Shown here piece after piece: positions 60,150 to 64,000 of a stretch of 64,000 nucleotides of DNA. Position numbers and translations under genes: made by a program. Source of the stretch: Cylindrodendrum hubeiense (taxonomy: Eukaryota > Ascomycota > Sordariomycetes > Hypocreales > Nectriaceae); the NCBI GenBank assembly GCA_014621425.1, contig JAANBB010000018.1:62001-126000 (forward strand), given 5' to 3'. Within the stretch, counting starts at the first letter, position 1. Each line of letters begins with the position of its first letter. Below the pieces are notes generated by a model, which was not told the DNA's origin, did not search any database, and saw only the letters and a program-made list of their open reading frames with translations.

Positions 60150-61019
60150 CTACACGCTTTCAATGAATGGCACAAAGGCCTTAAGAATCCCTTCGGAATC
60201 CAAGTCCGGTCCAAAGTTGCCGCCCTCAATCTCCTTGGCCTCGACGACCCTACCCACTGATTTGAAGTTTTCAAAATACGGCCAGAGCACGTCATCCTTA
60301 GCGCAAAGTCCCATAATCTTGCAACCCTTTTCGATCAGTCTCATCGACTTTTCGCAGTCATAAGACCAGACACAAGTGTAGATTTGGTTCCTTCCTTTCC
60401 AGGCTCGGATGTGATCAAGCGCTTCTCGTTGCATCAACTCCATGTTTTTCTCTGGAATTCCCTCCCAACGGAGATACTCCCACGTCTTGATCAGATGCTC
60501 GCCAGATGGTACCGGCTTATTAAATGGATCCAAGAACGTCTTGGACAATTCTTGTCTGTCATTTACAGACATGACTGTCGGCCCCACAGATGTGAGGCTG
60601 CGGCAGAAGCCCTGGTATTTCGCTGCCAGCTCGGTTCCAATAACGCCACCAGAATGGTGACCCAAGACGTGACAGCCTAGTCCAAATTCGGGCATGTTGG
60701 AAAATGCAGCGTAGTACAGATCAGCGTACCAAGTAATCGAGGGTGGATCATTTGCAGGGTCAAAAGAGCATCCGAAGCCGGGCATGTCGGGCGCAAAACA
60801 AGTGTACCCGATAGCAGTCAACCCTTGCATCAAAGAGTAAAAACATTGTGAAGATGATGCTGACATATGGAGGAGTAAAATAGGCCGGCGAATCCGTGAT
60901 GATTGAGCAGAGACTACCACGGGTAGACTGTGAAGATAGTGGAGCTGCCCTCTGGGCGTGTCAAGATACGCTTTCCTGACAACACCCGGAGAGGCCTCGA
61001 TAATTTTGGTAGAAGTCAT
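60150..61019 (-). CDS. Alpha/beta-hydrolase fold protein with altered nucleophile elbow
   Basis: A single exon of 289 residues with the first ATG at 61019. The fold is recognisable from ILLLHMSASS (oxyanion-strand loop), CFAPDMPGFGCS, and the C-terminal core with GLCAKDDVLWPYF (acid residue) followed by EIEGGNFGPDLDSEG, where the usual catalytic histidine (HGGHF-like) is not obvious. The nucleophile elbow reads LGHHSGG: with the G-x-S-x-G frame aligned, position 122 is His instead of Ser, although Ser123 is adjacent. The protein may therefore be a non-classical or inactive member, or use a shifted residue. It converges on the FMN monooxygenase with only 135 bp between stops. Confidence 0.82.
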   Translation of the reverse strand: MTSTKIIEASPGVVRKAYLDTPRGQLHYLHSLPVVVSAQSSRIRRPILLLHMSASSSQCFYSLMQGLTAIGYTCFAPDMPGFGCSFDPANDPPSITWYADLYYAAFSNMPEFGLGCHVLGHHSGGVIGTELAAKYQGFCRSLTSVGPTVMSVNDRQELSKTFLDPFNKPVPSGEHLIKTWEYLRWEGIPEKNMELMQREALDHIRAWKGRNQIYTCVWSYDCEKSMRLIEKGCKIMGLCAKDDVLWPYFENFKSVGRVVEAKEIEGGNFGPDLDSEGILKAFVPFIESV

Positions 61020-61537
61020 TTCGAATGAAAGTTATTCTAGATTTACGCGTTATGCTATATTCGTTGGCATTTCGTGGTAGTATACCTCACCAGTCGATGG
61101 TCGTCTTTGGGGGAATGTTGGTTGCGCCCGCAATTGTCGGAAACTAGAAAGACGTTCCGATCTCAGGTGAGTCCACATCTTTGCACTCCACCCACACGTG
61201 CGGCAAGCGGCTTCCACCTGATTGTATCCCGTCCCAAGCATGATAGCACTGCCCCATAGAATATTCGGATGACGAGATCTCTTGAATGATGGATATGGAT
61301 TCGGCAGGCAGTATCCGCACCGGCACTGTGACTTTGTCATGTCTCGAGGCGGGATCGTTTGCGAGTTACCGACACATGAGCTTACTCCAGCGCCTTTCTT
61401 GAAACAAAAAGAACGAAATCGAAGTTGCCACTTGCTTGGTGCCGCAATAAAAATCCATCCCGAAGTTCACCTTGACAGGATAATCGTTCAAGCAAAGATC
61501 CAGAGACGCCATACCAGAGGAGCAAGAAGCGGTCAAC
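61020..61537. other. Intergenic with possible minus-strand gene remnant
   Basis: Between two divergent starts. Minus-strand frames at 61366-61548 and 61144-61326 give protein-like text (LDLCLNDYPVKVNFGMDFY; SGGSRLPHVWVE). The second phrase recalls the SRxPHVWL segment of TfdB/PheA-type flavin monooxygenases, but the pieces cannot be joined into an intact gene, so a decayed remnant is possible. Confidence 0.25.
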
Positions 61538-62888
61538 ATGTCGACCAAAGTGCGGACACAGATCAGGATCGACTTCCAATCTTTACCGGAAGCTCTTTCA
61601 TCTTACGACTCATATCAGAATGTTTCCGGACTCAAAAACCACGTCCTGGTCAAAGAAATTGAAATTATCCGCCCTTCACTAGGCATCAACACCGACTGCG
61701 CCGAAAATGAGACGTTGGAAGATTCAATAACCAATGAAGAAGCACAGACTGTTATTGATGGGTCTAAAATAACACTGGCTAAAACGCAAAATGCGCTCAT
61801 TGTTACGCCAGATCGAACATACCAGCTAGTTGAGGACTTCCCAGTACCTCAAGAGCTGGCTTCTGATGAGGTCATGATTCGGAACTGCGCTACAGGTCTC
61901 AACCACATTGACTGGAAGAGTGTCGAGTACAACTTCTGCTTGCCGCAGCTTCCATGGGTCACAGGCAGAGAAATGGCAGGGGTAGTTGAACATGTTGGAG
62001 CCGGGGTATCCAGGTTAAAAAGAGGCGATACCGTCTGGACAAGTGAGTACAGGACTGACCAGCATATGTAATAATAAGTTACATCCCGCTAACCTAAAAA
62101 CTTCGTTCGCAGGTACATATTACAAAGATCGTCGAGCTGGTTGCTTCCAAGACATGGTCGTGGTCCCGCAACACACTGTGTTTCCCATTCCTTCAAATCT
62201 CGACTTCGGCGGTGCTGCATGTCTCGGTGTTGCGGGGCTTACAGCAGCCATGTCGCTTTGGCGCTGGTTGGATGTTCCGATGCACCAAATGTTGACAGAA
62301 AACCTCGGCCAGGCCAAAGAGCCTCGAAAACGCGACTTGATGCTCATCTGGGGGGGCTCGACAGTCACAGGCCAGTTTGCTATCCAGCTTGCTGCCATCG
62401 CTGGGATCGATGTGATCGCCGTATGCTCGGACTCTACTGCGTCGCTAGTTTCCTCTCTAGGAGCCTCCCATGTCGTGACCTACACGGGCAAGACTGATTT
62501 CCACATTGTCGGGGAGATTCTGTCACTCGCCCAAGGCAGACTCACCAAGGCGATCGATCTGGTAGGTGCGGCAACAGCAAAGTTGGTTCTTCAAGTCATC
62601 GCTGCTTGTGGCCAGGACAAGATAGTCGACTTCGCACCTCTAGCTTTCATGTCTAGCAAGCAAATTGTGCCGTGCAATGCAAAAGTGCACAATGTGGAAA
62701 TGAAACAGTTCGTCTTGAACAGCGATTCAGAGAGATACGGCGCACGACTAAACGAATTGGTGCAACAAGGGCTTGTGAAGCTTCCCGTCGTTCGTACGAT
62801 AGAGGGTGGACTGCATGCTGTGGAGGAGGGCTTGAGGAGGGTAAAAGAGGGAAGTCTGGCGGGAGAAAAACTTGTTGTTATTTTTTAA
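61538..62888 (+). CDS. Medium-chain (MDR) zinc-type/enoyl-reductase-like oxidoreductase
   Basis: Two exons (61538-62042 and 62113-62888) give 426 residues. The MDR catalytic fold begins at about residue 85 (ALIVTPDRTYQLVEDFPVP) and includes GLNHIDWKSVEY, GREMAGVVEHVGAGVSRLKRGDTVWT, and the cofactor loop LIWGGSTVTGQFAIQLA. No structural zinc cysteines are seen, so it is closer to the fungal quinone-oxidoreductase/trans-enoyl-reductase side of the family; NADPH use is likely from the loop but not proven. The first 82 residues are extra compared with the usual length of about 345 and overlap the minus-strand remnant described above, so the true start or an upstream intron may differ. No ATG closer to the fold exists in frame. 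Confidence 0.8.
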
Positions 62889-63053
62889 GGAGTGTATCGT
62901 AAACCATCCCACTTAGGTTGGGGATATTGATGCGAGAGGTGAGCCAGCAGGATGTTGCCCGGTCAATAAACTTAGCCCTACCCTCCAGCAGCTCGCTATC
63001 CTCTGCTCACTGAACTATTGATTTTGGTCGCCGGTTTGATATCCAATTGGACG

Positions 63054-63148
63054 GCTTCCGTAGCTCAGTTGGTTAGAGCATCGTACTAATACTTCAATTG
63101 CCAGTGTTGGTGATGCGAGGGTCGCAGGTTCAAGCCCTGCCGGGAGCA
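63054..63148 (+). tRNA. tRNA-Ile (AAU anticodon) with intron
   Basis: A full cloverleaf: acceptor GCTTCCG pairs with CGGGAGC, the D-arm is GCTC...GAGC, the anticodon stem is TCGTA/TGCGA with anticodon AAT after CT, and the T-arm is GCAGG TTCAAGC CCTGC. A 21-nt intron lies directly after the base 3' of the anticodon (position 37), the standard eukaryotic place. The discriminator base is A at 63148. Confidence 0.92.
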
Positions 63149-63841
63149 AATTTGTCTCACCATGCCATCCAATTTTTTTTGGCCCACCCGGCTAAAAAGT
63201 GCGCATAATTAGTTTTCCCGGCTTCCTGTTTGTTCTGTCTGTTTGTTCCCTTGAAGAACTAAGTTAGCGTATCATGTACTCCAGGCCCAACAAAGTGCGA
63301 CGAAGGCACAGTTGGATAACCAGGGTAGGTCGGAAGGGGGAGAAGTGAATTGGGGGGAAGTGAATTGGGGGAAGTGAATTGGGGGGAAGTGAATTGGGGG
63401 AAGTGAATATGAGCTTTCTATTGGTCAGAATACGCCTACTGTTTTCAGCCTGTATTTTTCCAGTAAGGCGCTATTCACTTCCCTCCCAATTCACATTTTG
63501 CTGCAGCACTCCAGCCAATTGTGCGGGTGATCTTCGCCAACCGGAGGGTCGGCCCCTTCTGGGCGAGCCAGCCAGACCACCTGCCACTTTGGGTACTAAT
63601 GAGCCACACATACTTGAAAGAGCTGAAAATGAAGGTCGGCACAGCCCCAACATAGCCACCAACATTGCCACTGATGATCCCAGGGAGGGCCACCCTCTCC
63701 AAATTTGGTTAATATGATGATTCCCCGCAAGAGTTACTTCTTAGTTGATTGCTACTAGCAGCACCAACTCTGCCATGTCGAGTTTAAGACTGTTTCAAAC
63801 TCTTCGTCATCTCGGAAATTCCGGGCTTCTTGTCTGCAGCC
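63149..63841. other. Intergenic with small tandem and inverted repeats
   Basis: Holds the GAAGTGAATTGGGGG array at 63342-63409 and an inverted copy at about 63473-63494. The frame 63379-63717 begins at a GTG-like position inside the array and shows no motif. Confidence 0.45.
63342..63409. repeat. 14-15-bp tandem repeat with inverted partner
   Basis: Units of GAAGTGAATTGGGG(G) start at 63342, 63357, 63371, 63386 and 63400 (last partial). The reverse complement of the unit appears at about 63473-63494, so the segment could fold into a stem with a loop of about 65 bases. Confidence 0.7.
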
Positions 63842-64000
63842 ATGGCTCTGGAGTCACTTGCGGCACTCGCGGCAGCAGGAAACATTCTTCAGTTTGTCGA
63901 ATTCGGAGCTAAGTTACTGCTCGAGACAAGAGCCATCTATAACTCTGCAACGGGAATCAGCGATAGCCATGCCGTCCTTGCAGTCATTGCACAGGATGCC
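63842..64000 (+). CDS. N-terminus of a STAND/NLR-type protein (partial)
   Basis: The first 53 codons of a gene cut by the window edge. The start MALESLAALAAAGNILQFVE, followed by FGAKLLLETRAIYNSATG, is the typical opening of fungal NACHT/NB-ARC proteins with a HeLo-like or SesA-like N-terminal domain (pattern: small hydrophobic residues, NILQFV-F, then a Tyr/Ser-Gly pair). Such proteins act in non-self recognition or programmed cell death. Only the N-terminal helix region is visible, so the NTPase and repeat domains are not shown. Confidence 0.65.
   Translation, partial: MALESLAALAAAGNILQFVEFGAKLLLETRAIYNSATGISDSHAVLAVIAQDA

Noticed and set aside
63471..63717. Short frames on both strands right of the tandem array
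   Set aside because: No recognisable domain and no start context; not enough to call a transposase remnant.

Overview
The window is nuclear DNA of a filamentous ascomycete (Pezizomycotina). The genes carry many short introns (about 45-80 nt, GT donors, CTAA-type branch sites). The protein families are typical of that group: Zn2Cys6 regulators, fungal P450s, Dal5-type MFS carriers, an NST1-like domain, a SesB-type hydrolase and a STAND-type N-terminus. An AT-rich block shows transition-only decay of the kind left by RIP. The gene style suggests Eurotiomycetes or a near relative, but nothing here fixes genus or species. All gene models were joined by eye at splice sites. Exon phases close without remainder in every model listed, apart from one internal stop noted below.

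Left part (1-11.2 kb): a P450 (minus), a 723-residue protein of unknown function, and a ten-exon Zn2Cys6 regulator that no single long ORF reveals. Centre-left (11.3-29.5 kb): what looks like a catabolic neighbourhood. It holds two M20-type amidohydrolases, two Dal5/allantoate-type MFS carriers, a GH3 glycosidase, a second Zn2Cys6 regulator, a RidA-like deaminase and an APC-type amino-acid/amine permease. A plausible reading is uptake of an amide- or sugar-conjugated nitrogen compound, hydrolysis of the amide bond and disposal of reactive enamine/imine intermediates. The true substrate cannot be read from sequence. A P450 and a class A flavin monooxygenase follow (30-33.8 kb).

33.95-39.68 kb is a gene-free AT-rich block with scattered N calls. 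Two nested transposon-like elements can be recognised, each with terminal inverted repeats and a TA target duplication. The inner pair of repeats differs only by transitions (plus one length change), the mark of RIP.

Right part (39.9-64 kb): a C-terminally membrane-anchored protein; a striking ten-exon, about 1,947-residue gene joining an NST1-like N-terminal region to a SesB-type alpha/beta-hydrolase; a Gfo/Idh/MocA oxidoreductase broken by one in-frame stop; two divergent unknown genes around an 11-bp tandem array; an AVT-type amino-acid transporter; an FMN-dependent (NtaA/DszA-type) monooxygenase beside an alpha/beta-hydrolase and an MDR oxidoreductase; an intron-containing tRNA-Ile(AAU); and, at the right edge, the first 53 codons of a protein with a STAND/NLR-type N-terminus.
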